DNA of 64,000 bases from NCBI GenBank assembly GCA_033065855.1, contig JAVXUO010002216.1:171299-235298 (forward strand), in the 5' to 3' direction. How positions within the stretch are numbered: the first letter of the stretch is position 1; every line of letters starts with the position of its first letter. Position numbers and translations under genes: made by a program. Below are positions 35,576 to 46,980 of this stretch, piece after piece. The notes beneath the pieces were generated by a model, which saw nothing but the letters and a program-made list of their open reading frames with translations, did not search any database and was not told where the DNA came from. The DNA is from Escallonia rubra (taxonomy: Eukaryota; Streptophyta; Magnoliopsida; Escalloniales; Escalloniaceae).

Positions 35576-36182
35576 CAGGGGCGGATCCAGGAAGTTCAAC
35601 TAGGGGAGATCAAAAAGTTATAAAAAAAATTGACGGCTAACATAAGAGAATTCGCGTCACAATTGAATATGTTAAATGCTAAATAGATTGCTCAATTTGA
35701 CTAATAATCATATAATATCACTATTCGTAATAATTTATTTAACTTGGTAAAGTTAATCAACAACAAAACTACCAATCTTGCATGAAAGAAACTTAACTCT
35801 TATTGTATATATGTATCACTAGTGCAATTACCAATTGTATGATGACAATAGTCACATATAACATATTATAAGAATTTAAACTAAAAAAGAAAAAAAAAAT
35901 AACTAACATTGATTTATTAGTGTTTCCTTTATAATCTGAAAATTTAGAATTTGAAAGAATGAAGATGGACAAAGGAACGAGGAAGATAAAAATTACGACG
36001 GTCAGTGGCACAAAAAGTAAAAAACATAACAAAATGAAAGTCAAATACATTCATTTATAATATAGTGGCATTTTAGTAAAGATTTTAAACATAATTACCC
36101 ATTATTTAAAAAACAACAAAAAAATCTCAAACTTTCTTTTTTTTTTGGGGGGGGGGGGGGGGATGCTTGTGCTCCGCCCCTA
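35576..36182. mobile_element. hAT-type MITE nested in the Mutator-like element
   Basis: The left terminus CAGGGGCGGATC and right terminus TAGGGGCGGAGC (read on the other strand) form short inverted repeats with the (C/T)AGGG start typical of hAT elements. The flanks TCGATCAA and CCGATCAA match at 7 of 8 bases, the size of a hAT target duplication. The ~607-bp interior is AT-rich and non-coding, and a G16 run lies close to the right end. Confidence 0.6.
36147..36162. repeat. G16 homopolymer after a poly-T run
   Basis: Sixteen G residues follow a run of T. The length is likely to vary between individuals and to be prone to sequencing error. Confidence 0.8.
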
Positions 36183-37199
36183 CCGATCAAGGTGAATCTT
36201 GTAATGGTAGTTGGGTTATAGATCCGACGGTAGTGATTTCGCTTTTGGTGGTGGTGGCGAGGTTGCGGGAGAGAGGGAAATTACAGTGACGCCATAGTGG
36301 TTCACTGCGGGGGCGGGGGGTTGTGTGTTTAAGAGAGAGAGAGAGAGATCAACCATGTACAACAGTCAACAGCTGTGGGGGGTAGGATGGTGCATTGGAG
36401 AGGGGGATGGAATATTGGATAAATTTATTTGTTTATGACCTTTCTTTTATTGATTTTTCTTCAATTGTTAACTGAAAAATAAAAATGTGTAGTTTAGTGC
36501 AAACAAAAATACTTTGTAGATGTTGTGTGTAGTTTCAGGTAAACCTCAAGAATGTTGTATGTAGGTTACCCATTTTTTGTAAACCCTTTTAAAATTTAAA
36601 AAGGTCTTTTTTAAAGAATAAAAAAACTATTTAGCCTTTGAACCACTTAGAATCATTTTCATATGGTCTTCTGAGTTACGGTGGAACATACATAGGTAAT
36701 AACCATGTAGAGAATATGTTATCATGCAAATAAGAGTATTTTAATAACTTTAATAAAAATTTAGGAGTATTTATTTGTCATGAATCTAAATTATAATTAG
36801 AGCAGAATGGTTCGATCCAATGCTTCTTAAAAGTCATAATTATATTTGTATTTTAAAGAATCTAGAAAACTATAGTTTTACGATAGTTTATTACACCTAT
36901 ACATCTGTATTTGAAATCTAAAAATAAACCTTGGTTTAACGATAGCTTTAATATATCATTACGTTTGTATTGAAATTTATACATGCGCACAATAATTGAT
37001 AGGCTATAAAAAAATATATCATATGCAACTTGTTTACTTCAATCAAATTTGATGGAGAAGATATGGTAGCTATAGGGTATATATTAGTTTTAATGTGACT
37101 GAATGTAGGTTTTGATAGAATTTTTTTAGTAACATTGTTCAAAGAGAACATGCTGAAAAGTTTAAAGGTGATTTCTAAGGTTTTTATAGGATTTTTTTT

Positions 37200-37640
37200 T
37201 CTATTTTTCTTTAGTAAAAGTTAAAACAACCCATAATAATAATAAAAGCATATATTCCAAGAAAGAGTACTTCAAGTTTTTTTTTTTTTATAGTAAAAGT
37301 CAAAACAACCCTTACTTCTAATAAAAGTATATTTTCCAATAAGGGTATTTTAAGGGAAAAAAAACTTGATATCCTATGAGAAGTCAAAAACACCCTTACT
37401 TTTTAATGACACTTCAATCCCAAAAGGGTATTTAATGGGAAAAAATGTTTAAAGTAAAAAAATCCCTAATCATCACTAATTTTTTATAAAGACTTCAATT
37501 TAATAAGGGTATTTTAAGAGAGGGGGGGGGGTATTTAATGTAAAAGAAACTTTTAAGTCAAAAACACCCTAATCACCTTTAATCTTATGGGAAGACTTCA
37601 ATTTAAGAAGGGTATCTTAAGCGAAAAATAGATTAGCCAT
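37200..37640. repeat. Degenerate short-period repeat field
   Basis: Variants of AAAGTCAAAACAACCCTTAC, followed by CTTCAA and AAGGGTATTTTAAG, recur near 37210, 37300, 37385, 37490 and 37590 at intervals of roughly 80-130 bp. A weaker relative lies at about 34560-34760. This looks like an old, decayed tandem array. Confidence 0.45.
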
Positions 37641-39752
37641 TTCACCTCATTCGTGCTTTTATATATGTATACATATATAGATATAGATATAAATATAAAT
37701 AAATAAATATAGATAATTTGTAGCTAGTAGTAAGATTAGGAACAACTTTTGTCTTAAATCCTTAACTTTGTACTCAACAGGAAGCGTCGCGGACACAATT
37801 TTCGTTAGTATGGTACTTGTGGGTGGTCAAAAAATGCATAACTTAATGGTTACTTGTAAATACGAAGTACCAGTTTTGTCTACCGGAAAGAGGGGGTCGG
37901 TTGATCCATAAAGACTCTGAAAGACAAGTTGAACTGTTGAAGACTACTTTTGGATTTTGAAGTACCATCTTGTCTACCTAAACATGATAGGCTAACCTAA
38001 ACTGGCTTTAAGACATTGATTACTTGAGAGTTCAAAGCACTGTGTTGTCCACCTAAAAGACTGATAGGTTGGAGTTTGTGGCCATACACAGCTTTATTTG
38101 GGGAGAGCTTTATTGGGGAACTTGTGAGGTAAAACTTGTTTTTAAGCTGATACTGCATAAAATTGTATATATATTTTTCCAAAGAAATCAAGGGAACCAA
38201 ATGAAGTGTGAAAAAAAGAACCATTTTTTTATTTTATGATGCGCGGGTCGTTTTCAAGTTATTATTGCGTCTTAATGGGTGATTATGATGTGAAAGTTCC
38301 GAAAGAGAGCGTATCCGGAATTTTGAAATAACATGCGTCAACCTTTTCCACTTAACCTTCCGTATATGAATTTTGGTGTACTTACTAGTAAAGAGGGCAA
38401 ACGACCGCAAAACTTGCGTTGAAGTGCTAGAAAAAGGTTTTCTAATGCGCTATTATGTTTAATCAAAAAAAGCGAATGAAAATTTCGGAGAATCGAAAAA
38501 GATTGTAGTTTAGAAAATAGAGGATAAGTTTGACATGAACACCGAAAAACTGACTCATAAAATTCGACTGAAAAAAGTTTTGTTAACATAAGCAACGACG
38601 AACAGTCAAGCCAGTGGTACCACCAAACATTGACAAAACAAGTAGTAGGGAATCTATGTTTAGTCGTCGTCTATTGAGTGGGCGGGCGACGGGACATTGA
38701 TAATTCTTAATTTATTCCTTCTTCTTTTTTAGATAGCTTTAATAATTTATTTATAAGTGGGTCGTGGAACGTTGATATTGTACAGGGGCAGTGTGGCACT
38801 GGTATTCTTTGATTAATGAAAGCAACCGGCTTCCCCCATCCAAAAGAAATACAGAAAAAATAGAGACTCGTATTCTTATTGAAGTCAGCTATGGCCCCAT
38901 AGTTTAGAAGTCAATTCACTTTTATGAGAATATTCAATAGGATTTTTCTTTTTCTTAAAGGTAATGACCTTTTTTTATCGAGGCAATTGGTGTGGAAGTT
39001 AATGGCACAATGATCACTTTAGTTCACTTTATAAAAGTGAACTAAATTGGCTTTTCGACTCAAAATTAGCTTCTTTGGATCGACAAAATCCTAGCCCGCA
39101 GGTTAGATGTCAATGGGAGCTCGCTACCAACAAAAACTGCACCGTATCCCGAGTGTAGCTATTGTTAGCAATCTGGCACAAACCTAGGGAAATGACAATT
39201 AAGGTAAGGAAACAAGCAAACTGCAGTGTGATCTAAGTGCCAGAGGGAAAGAATGAAATCAATTGTATGATTTAGGAAGATCAGCAGAGTAAGATGGTAC
39301 AGGGGAGTTAAGAGGACAACAAAGGCATGAGTGTATACCAATCAACTTAGGTCTCTCTAAAGATAAGGAAAAGATCATCAGAGAACCAAATCCCTGAATA
39401 AAAAGGCCTTAGATGTGAGATGTCATCCTGCTTTTCTGTAATTTTGAGTCAAGCAATACAAAAATAATGGCGCGCAAGCTCTCCCAAACTCTTCCCCCCT
39501 CTAGGGCAACTAGACATGCATCCGTCCTCGACAAACCCAAAACGATAAAATGTACAAGTTTGCCAGCATTCCGGAAGCCCCAATAAGGCTTCCCAGCACC
39601 TCTCTTAAAAAATTCTGCTAAAGATAGGTCTACTTGTGTAGATTAGTGCCAGCCTGCAAACCATAGTCGTCAAGTACCGGAAGGAGTCATCTGCTGTGCA
39701 ACACAAAATATGCACCAAAAGCATAAAAAAAGCACCTCATTAGCGAAGAAAC

Positions 39753-41573
39753 TCAGCCACCATCTCTTCTGCAGTTCCCGGGCAAAAGATGTCTATACTT
39801 ATCCGCATTGTTCAACAAATATGCAGGAAGATGCACTGCTGAATACGAGTGAGGGATAGATCCCATCTTCCCGATAATATCCTTGAAAGTGTACTCCTCT
39901 GGAAGCATGTCGTATAAATCAGCCCCATTGCAGATTACATCTTGGATCCTTTTGGGGTTCAGATAATGAGAGAACCTCACTCGATCATTATGGCTGTAAG
40001 CTTTCATCTTGAATACAAAATCGCTGATATAACGGAAGCAAAAGCTACAATGCCAACCCGCATCTGCCAAGAGGAAATCAGTCTGACGATAGTGCGCATA
40101 CCTAGTCTTACCCCTCTGGTACCTGTGCACGGAAGCTCTCCAGCTGTTATAATCAAACTGAAACTCGAAGGAGTACAAGTAGTTCTTCAGCTGAAGGTGA
40201 AGGATATCAGGAATGCCATCACACCACCGCAATAGATTGATTGTGTGGCTGCTTGGGATTTCATCAACATCGGACATTATCAATAAATCATCATCCTCTA
40301 TACCCGCTATTCTCAGAAGTTGATCAAGGGCTACTCTCTGATAAGCCTCTTCAACAAAGGGATTCTCACCTTTCTTAAATCTTCCTCCTAGTGTGCCGTA
40401 AGTCAGCCGAGGCTCAACAAACTTAAACTTGTCCCGATTAATTTCAAAAAAGTGGGGCTTGGGCAAACCAGTGAACGTTGAATTCGACTCAAGAAGAACA
40501 AATTGTGTAATGTAAGGATACAATTCTTTCCATCGGAGTGTAAGCATGTCTACTTCGTTGCTGAACAGAACCGCATCAAAGACCCGCCTAGGGGATTCAC
40601 GAATATCCCAACCATGAAGCTTACAAAGACCCTCCATGGAGACGTTCTCGTGATAATAGTGTGGTATATAAGTGAAAGGCTTCGGAGGAGATTGCCACAG
40701 TGGCCTTAGGAAGTAAGTAATCTTCTGGCCGTGAAAGTATATCCCAACTATGCATGTTGGCACAATGACAAACATGAATACAAAGGTCCTCAAATCAAGC
40801 CCTTGCAGCATGCACCGGAGTCTTGACATGCTCAATACCCCACGATTCATCTGCTGCAGATTAAAACCAATAACTTGCTAAGTACCCAGATTTTATAAAC
40901 CAAGCAGTTGCCAAAACCGTTAAGGAAAAGGAAGTTCGACCAGCAAAGATTAAGCATAAAGTTCAAATACGACCACAAAACTGATTTGTAATCCCAATCA
41001 CGTAAGGATTAAAACCCAGAACCATCAAGGAAAAGGATAATAAAAAATATGTTTGACAAAAATTGTGAAGACCCTGAAAAGGTTCTATACAATTAATTAC
41101 AAAGAGCAATCAGCCTTGACACAAGAACTCCAAAGCATTGTTCCTTGAAAAATTAAGAATCAAAGAATGAAAATCACAAAAAGGCACAATCTTTCATCAT
41201 AGAAACCCGCGCAAATTAGCTGCCTCAAACCAGTTGAGGCACAAATTCAGAGGAGAAAAAAAGGAGGAGCAATGAGGCCACGTCAATCAATCAACCAATT
41301 CTAGGGTTTACGCAAACACTGCGTTTTCTTCAATTGGGATAAACTAGAATAAAACAAACCCAATGAATTCCACCACAAAAGCTCAAAATTAAAACATACC
41401 CATTACCCAGAATCTTAATAATTCTTCAAAAGAAAAGAAGCACTTTAAACACATGACAATTTGAAAAAAGGTCGTAACTTTGAAGATTAGAAAGGAAAAA
41501 GGCATACCTCTCCACAAACATCTTCACATATATCATCACTCTTTTTCGAACTGTAATATCCATCAGGCATCAT
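39753..41573 (-). CDS. Beta-1,4-N-acetylglucosaminyltransferase family protein (GT17)
   Basis: Two exons on the minus strand: 41573-41508 (22 codons, [14 protein letters not shown]...) and 40850-39753, separated by a 657-bp intron; 387 aa. A short cytosolic N-terminus is followed by one membrane segment ([18 protein letters not shown], about residues 42-60), the layout of a type II Golgi glycosyltransferase. The luminal GT17 domain shows [53 protein letters not shown], the metal/nucleotide-binding [43 protein letters not shown] and the end LLPGNC. GT17 includes animal MGAT3, which adds bisecting GlcNAc; the plant members' acceptor is not settled. Exon 2 has tandem acceptors CAG|CAG, so an extra Gln (388 aa) is possible. 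A (CT)n tract in the leader at about 41641-41673 is typical of plant promoters. Confidence 0.9.
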
Positions 41574-44500
41574 CTCAGCAACAAAATTGCACAAAGAACC
41601 CAAATGCCAATTTGAAGCCCTTCTTTTACCCTCAGTTTCTCTCTCTAAAACTCTCTACCTCTCTCTCTCTCTCCCCGAAAATCTGCTCTTCTCCGATAAA
41701 TAAAAGAACCTTTTACCCTTCGTGGGGCACATATAGTAGTCTAAACACGCAGATCCTTGACAAACCCTGATTCAAAACCTCAATTTTTTGGGAATGTGAT
41801 ATCCTACGAACAACCCATCTTTCTATTTCTCGGCGAGTGACAACTTAGAAACGTCAATTATAGCCGTTTGGTGGTTTTCTCAACAGATATACATGGTGCC
41901 TGTCTGTCTCTCTCTCTCCCTCCCCAAATGGGAATTCCAAAAGTTGGAGGAGAGAGAGACATTAAGGAAAGAGAATGAAAAGGCCTTATTGAACGACTTT
42001 TAAAGCTAGTCTTTTTACTCTCCGCTAAATTCTCCCAGTTTCGGATTTGAAAGGCCTTAACCTCTTAAATTTTCACATGGAAAAGAAGAAGCAAGAGAAA
42101 CCAATTCAAAAAATAAATAAAAAAGTGAATGTGTATTTGCGCTGAAACGTTGCACGTCATGTATTATTATGATTTAATTATTGTCGACAAATGTAAACTC
42201 AAAGACCCAAATGAAGTTAAAGTAAAATTATTATAACAGTGTATGATACTATAATTATATGTGATGCACGACTATGATTTATGACGGTAACTGATTCAAT
42301 TTCCTCCCTTAAAATATAAAGTCTAATTCTAGTCGTATTCTGTATTCATACCCTCTTCAATATCCATCATCAAGAAACTTCACTCGGTATTAGTCGGCAA
42401 TATGGACATGGATTACATGAGGTGTTGTGTTTCTTACACGTTCCTTTGTCGCTAAGTATAAACTTTAAGGTCTTTAGTGTTTATTTTGCAACAAATAAGA
42501 TGTTGAGAATCGTAATCAAATTATGAAAATAAACTTGTTTTCTTGAATTTTAGTAAAATATATTTTGAAATAAAATGGGAGTTGTTTACCTGTAATGATT
42601 ATTATACACTAGAGCCGTTACTTTTGTTAGACTGCCCCACATTAAACCTCATTGGATAATTATTTCTAAATCTGTTATTTTACTAATATAGCCTCACCGT
42701 GGCCACCTCTTTCGTGATTAATAACAGGAATCAAGGGTATTTTAGTCATTGAGCCCGTCATAAAGATAAAACATTGGCTCGTGCGCAGTTTGACCTGGGC
42801 AGGACATCCATTTATCAGTATAATCATTTTTCTTTTCTTTGCATGCGCAGCTTCTTCGGATGTCTTTTTATTTATTTATTTTTAACAATAAAGGATATCT
42901 TTTAACTACTTTTTGCGTTAATCGAGACTAAGTTCTTTCTGAAGATGATCTTGCGGACGCACCCCCGATATCAATACAGTGCATTCAGAAATATTTTCTC
43001 CAGGTGTTAGCCCCGAGATTTGAACCTAAGAATTCAGCGAAGGAAGCAATCCTTCTCCATTACAAGTCAACCCCTTATGGTTGTCTTTGAGGACATTATT
43101 TGTGTTGAAATGGTTTAAATTGTGATCAAGGTGTCTACAAAACAAAAATTGGACAAAGAATACCAGAGTTGGACCCTTGCATTGCATCTATCTCACGGTT
43201 CATCGTTGGTTGTGCTTATCATAAACCATCCCTGAAAAGTTGTTTATGTTATCCTTGAACAGCAGGTTTGAAAATGCATAGATCCAAAAGGCACTACTTG
43301 GTGAAATTAGATTGGCTAAGAGGTACTATCTCGTGAAATCGTTCAACCCTGGACATCGTCTAGTTTATGTATTACTTCCTTGGTGTCACTTTCCTAGGTC
43401 GACCATCCTTAGTTAATGCAGCTGGAACTGGTGATGCTCCATAGCATTTAATCCATCGCTGCTCGCAAGCGAAAACCTTCGGTCTCTTCTTCGTACTTCC
43501 TCCCGTTTCTTTAATTTTGAGTAAGTTGAAAAGTATACACCGCTGACCGAACGAATAAGAAAAAAGTTAACGTAAATAAAACAAGGAGCCTTACTAACAT
43601 GAGTTTAAGCAGTTTCTTCATGACAGAAATCCGCACAAGTGTAAAAGAGGTGTCATAAAAAAAAACGAGCAAATAAATAGTTTCTTATCAACGGTGACGA
43701 ACAAGGCACCATACTGTACGTGAAGATTGTAGCATTGAGGGGCAAGCTAGCTAATCACACGCCTGAAGCATGTATATGCAATTGTTCCTTCTTCTTTTAT
43801 TTTTTTCCCCTGTTTTTCTCTTGAAAGGTTGGAAGGGAGGTGAAAGGGATGGGGAGGTAATCGCCCTAGTGTTATTCCAATCTTTGTTTTTCTTTTGTCA
43901 CAATTTTACACGTGACGTGAAAGTTGAAATTTTACGAAAGTCGCCTTCTACACCGAATTATAGAAAGAAACCTACAACTCCAGCCAGTATAACGACAATA
44001 AATGATCGTTAAATGTCTCTAGTTAGTAACTTTATTTAATAAAGTTAAACAAAATTATTATGTTAATAATTATCGTTAAGAAGTAATTATTGACACACGA
44101 GAGGTTGTTTCGACGGTAGAAAAAAAAAATTCCCTGCATGCTTGCTTCAAAAAATGTCATTGAAAAAACCTGTGTTGCACCATCAAACATGTATCAAGTT
44201 GGATTGGCTAAAACCTGTGAAGATGGGTCCAAGAAATCCAAAAACAAAAACAAAAAACAAAAAAACTAGGGCCTGTAAGATACAGTGAACGCACATGTAC
44301 CACAAACAGATGAAAGGTATTACAAGCAGCTGTGCAAAGCAAAGCCAATCATAGTCCCAGGTCCAGGAGAGGCTTATATTTATTTGATTAAATTTCGCAG
44401 CAACTTCCTAGAACGTCGCATCAGCAAACAAAGGTCTTCTGTGTGTTATTTTTTTGTTATTGTTGGGCAAGACGAAAATTGCGCAGTGCGGCAAGTATTC

Positions 44501-46980
44501 TCCGTAAATGGCCAAAAACCACCTTGGACCCCTTGTCCTGCCTGACGCAGACGCTTGCTTTCCTCTGCCCTAATTCCCATGAATAAATAGGAGAAAATAT
44601 GCTTGGGGTTGGGACCATTCTTCATTTTTCGGCACTGTAGTGAGTCCAATCCCTATGTAGTTTCTTTGATTTGGAATCTCTACGTAGTTGTTTTCGCAGA
44701 GTATTTGCAAAGAAAAATGACTTTAAAACGATTAACGAGATGGTCAATGAGCCGCATTCTTTCTCTTTAATTTGGTTTTTGGTATGTAAAGTTTGTGTTG
44801 TAAGTTCGTTTGAATTTGTATCAGGCTGAAAATTGAGCCAGGTCAAACGTAACAAAATATTGAGGAAAAGGTTTTGATTTTATTCGTTGAAGATTTGAAG
44901 ATGTGGTCATAGGGAGATGATGACATGTCTGGTGGCGGTGATGACGATGACGATTACTATGGCGGTAAATGAACATCATGGCCGACACCTTGAAGACGGT
45001 GATGGTGATGATGGCTCGGTGGAAGAAAGTGAGAATGGTGGAGCAGGGCAGAGACATGACGGTGATAGAATCTAATAGGGGACGAATTTATTGTAATTTG
45101 ACCCTCTAATAGTTTCTCAAAGGGCACTTGTTTAAGTACAAAAGGAAACCGGTTTGATTCTGAACTCCATTCAAATATTCAACTGTCAATATTTTTACTG
45201 CTCTTCCTCTCTTGGTCTCCACTTCCATAATAAACTCTATTTTTTTTTTTGTGCACTTTTTTTTAATACGTATCGCGTGTGCCGATTACGCTAATGTTAA
45301 ATAAAAGTTAAGACTTGATTCAAGCAAAATGTGGAGGCAAACTTTAAGCTTTGAAAGATTGAATGCATGCATGCTTGGTTGAGATTTATTTTACAAATTC
45401 GTGGGCCTCGAGGAGTCTCTTTTATTTTGTCAGTCGGTGGGCTTTACTTGTAAAATCTGGATAACCAGATTTGTACCCTCAACCTTTGGGCTTTAAGAAT
45501 AGACACTTAAAAGCCACCATTCCAAATCCAAAGCACAAGTTGCACAAATGGCTTGAATCGAACATATTATATGGACCAGTTTCGTGTAAATTGCTGGAGT
45601 CCAGCCCAGCAAGAAAACAAAGGGATCTTTCTTATTCTAGTTTCGCGGGAAAAATAAACTAGCAAATTGATTTTCAATTGACCAGGGAGACAAGGTTAAC
45701 GCGATAATTATGAACTTTCCATTATTTGTTCACATGCGTTAGGGGGGAGCATTTAAATTGTTCAAACCGATCTGATTGGTCGACTGAACGACAAATTGGC
45801 CGATCACAAATTGATTTAAAAAAATAATCGGATTAATTTTTTCTTTCCAAATCTAATGTTCGGTTGATTCAATTTGTTTTTTGAAAACCCATTGTAAACC
45901 AAAATATACATGTGTAAGTAAAAGTATTTAAATTATATGCTAACCCTGGTTATTATATACTTTTTGCCATACTTATGATTTAACCACAACAATTTCAATA
46001 GTCAGGCTCAAAAAAAAAAGTGATCATGTATAAAGCCCAATACTCGATAGGCCCAAACGAGGTAAAAAAAAAACCTACAAGTCAAAGCTAATCAATCAAT
46101 GCAAACTAATCCGTTTGATCTGCCCAATTCATGAAACTGTGCCAACCAAACTTTGCTCACCCCTAACATGCAAAAGAAAAGTGAGATGTGGTCATCTCAA
46201 AACTTGAATGATTAGTGACAAAATTTCAAGTTTGTTGATGCCTTTGTACAACGCATGACAAATGTGGCTAAACTGCGTTTATGCAACCATGGTCAACGAC
46301 GTGAGAGAGTGAGAAAAGAAAATTTTAACGACAAAGAGTTGTTTACATTTTCACGTTTATAACTGCATTTACTTCTAACTTAAATGGAAACTTGGAACAA
46401 TTTAACTAACAAGCTTTAAATTGCACGCCACATGCACAATTATAGGTAATCATAATCTCCAAATCCTTTAATTGTAACCTAATAAACAATCTTGGCCGTG
46501 TTGTTGACGAGATAAGTTTGGCACCGCTGACGTGGAGCCAACGAGACAATCAAGAAACATTATCTCCAATTAAATAAAATTCCATAACAACACTATTTAC
46601 CCAAATAATAATAATATAGGTTTCAACTAAAACAAGAGTTTTAGCGACTCTTTTCATATCTCCCATTCCCCTTACGACAAAGTCGTCTTTTCATTTACAC
46701 ACACAATGGGTATCGACCGAATTTTTTTCGTTATTTACAGATTTGTTAAAAATTTATTAAACAGATCAGTATAACGTATATAACGGACGACTGAATTTAA
46801 AGAGGTAAAAATATTTCAAACAATAAAAAATTTATTCAATTACTAAAATTTGTAGTTTCGTGAATTCTTTTGGTACAAGAAAACGTGGCTGTTAGAGGAC
46901 AGAAGTCTGCGTAAGCTATTTTGTCCTATTCTGAATCACGACTCACGTTCGTTTTCCGTGTGGACTATAAGACCGGGAAA
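41574..46980. other. Gene-poor region between GT17 and glucuronokinase, 5.4 kb
   Basis: Divergent promoter regions at both ends with AT-rich spacer between. Apart from a SINE at 42868-43078 I recognise nothing; open frames such as 43770-44012 (+) and 44821-45057 (-) are low-complexity and probably chance. Confidence 0.55.
42868..43078 (-). mobile_element. tRNA-derived SINE
   Basis: Read on the minus strand, the 211-bp body starts ATAAGGGGTTGACTTGTAAT, carries the pol III B-box-like GGTTCAAATCTC about 60 bases in, and ends in AAAAATAAATAAATAAA. It is flanked by AAAGACAACC and AAAGACATCC, a direct repeat matching at 9 of 10 bases, as expected for LINE-driven insertion. It has no coding capacity. 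The source tRNA was not identified. Confidence 0.55.

Larger units (their letters stand above)
35032..36571. mobile_element. Non-autonomous Mutator-like element (long terminal inverted repeats)
   Basis: The left end starts GGGTAAATTACACAAGGCAC and contains GAAGTTTACCGAAACTAC and AGTATTTTTATT. The right end, read on the other strand, starts GGGTAACCTACATACAACAT and contains GAGGTTTACCTGAAACTAC and AGTATTTTTGTT in the same order, giving inverted repeats of about 80 bp. The flanking 9-mers are ATTTTTGTT (left) and ATTTTTTGT (right), a near-match to the 9-bp duplication of Mutator elements. The 1.54-kb interior has no transposase. It is CT-rich on the left and GA-rich on the right, so the inverted symmetry may run further inward. 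Confidence 0.6.
33299..39752. other. Gene-poor, AT-rich intergenic region, 6.5 kb
   Basis: No gene recognised on either strand. It contains the Mutator-like element at 35032-36571 with its nested MITE, a degenerate repeat field at 37200-37640, a (TA)-rich microsatellite near 37670-37710 and a (GA)n run near 36331-36350. Confidence 0.6.

Noticed and set aside
43770..44012. 80-codon frame starting with a hydrophobic stretch (LFLLLLFFSPVFLLKG)
   Set aside because: The hydrophobic run comes from T-rich DNA; the rest has no protein character and there is no splice context.
44821..45057. His-rich minus-strand frame
   Set aside because: Produced by a GATGGTGATGATGG-type simple sequence, not by a real gene.
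46921..46980. Frame upstream of the glucuronokinase ATG
   Set aside because: Open but without an ATG; 46981 is the first Met and gives the usual family length.
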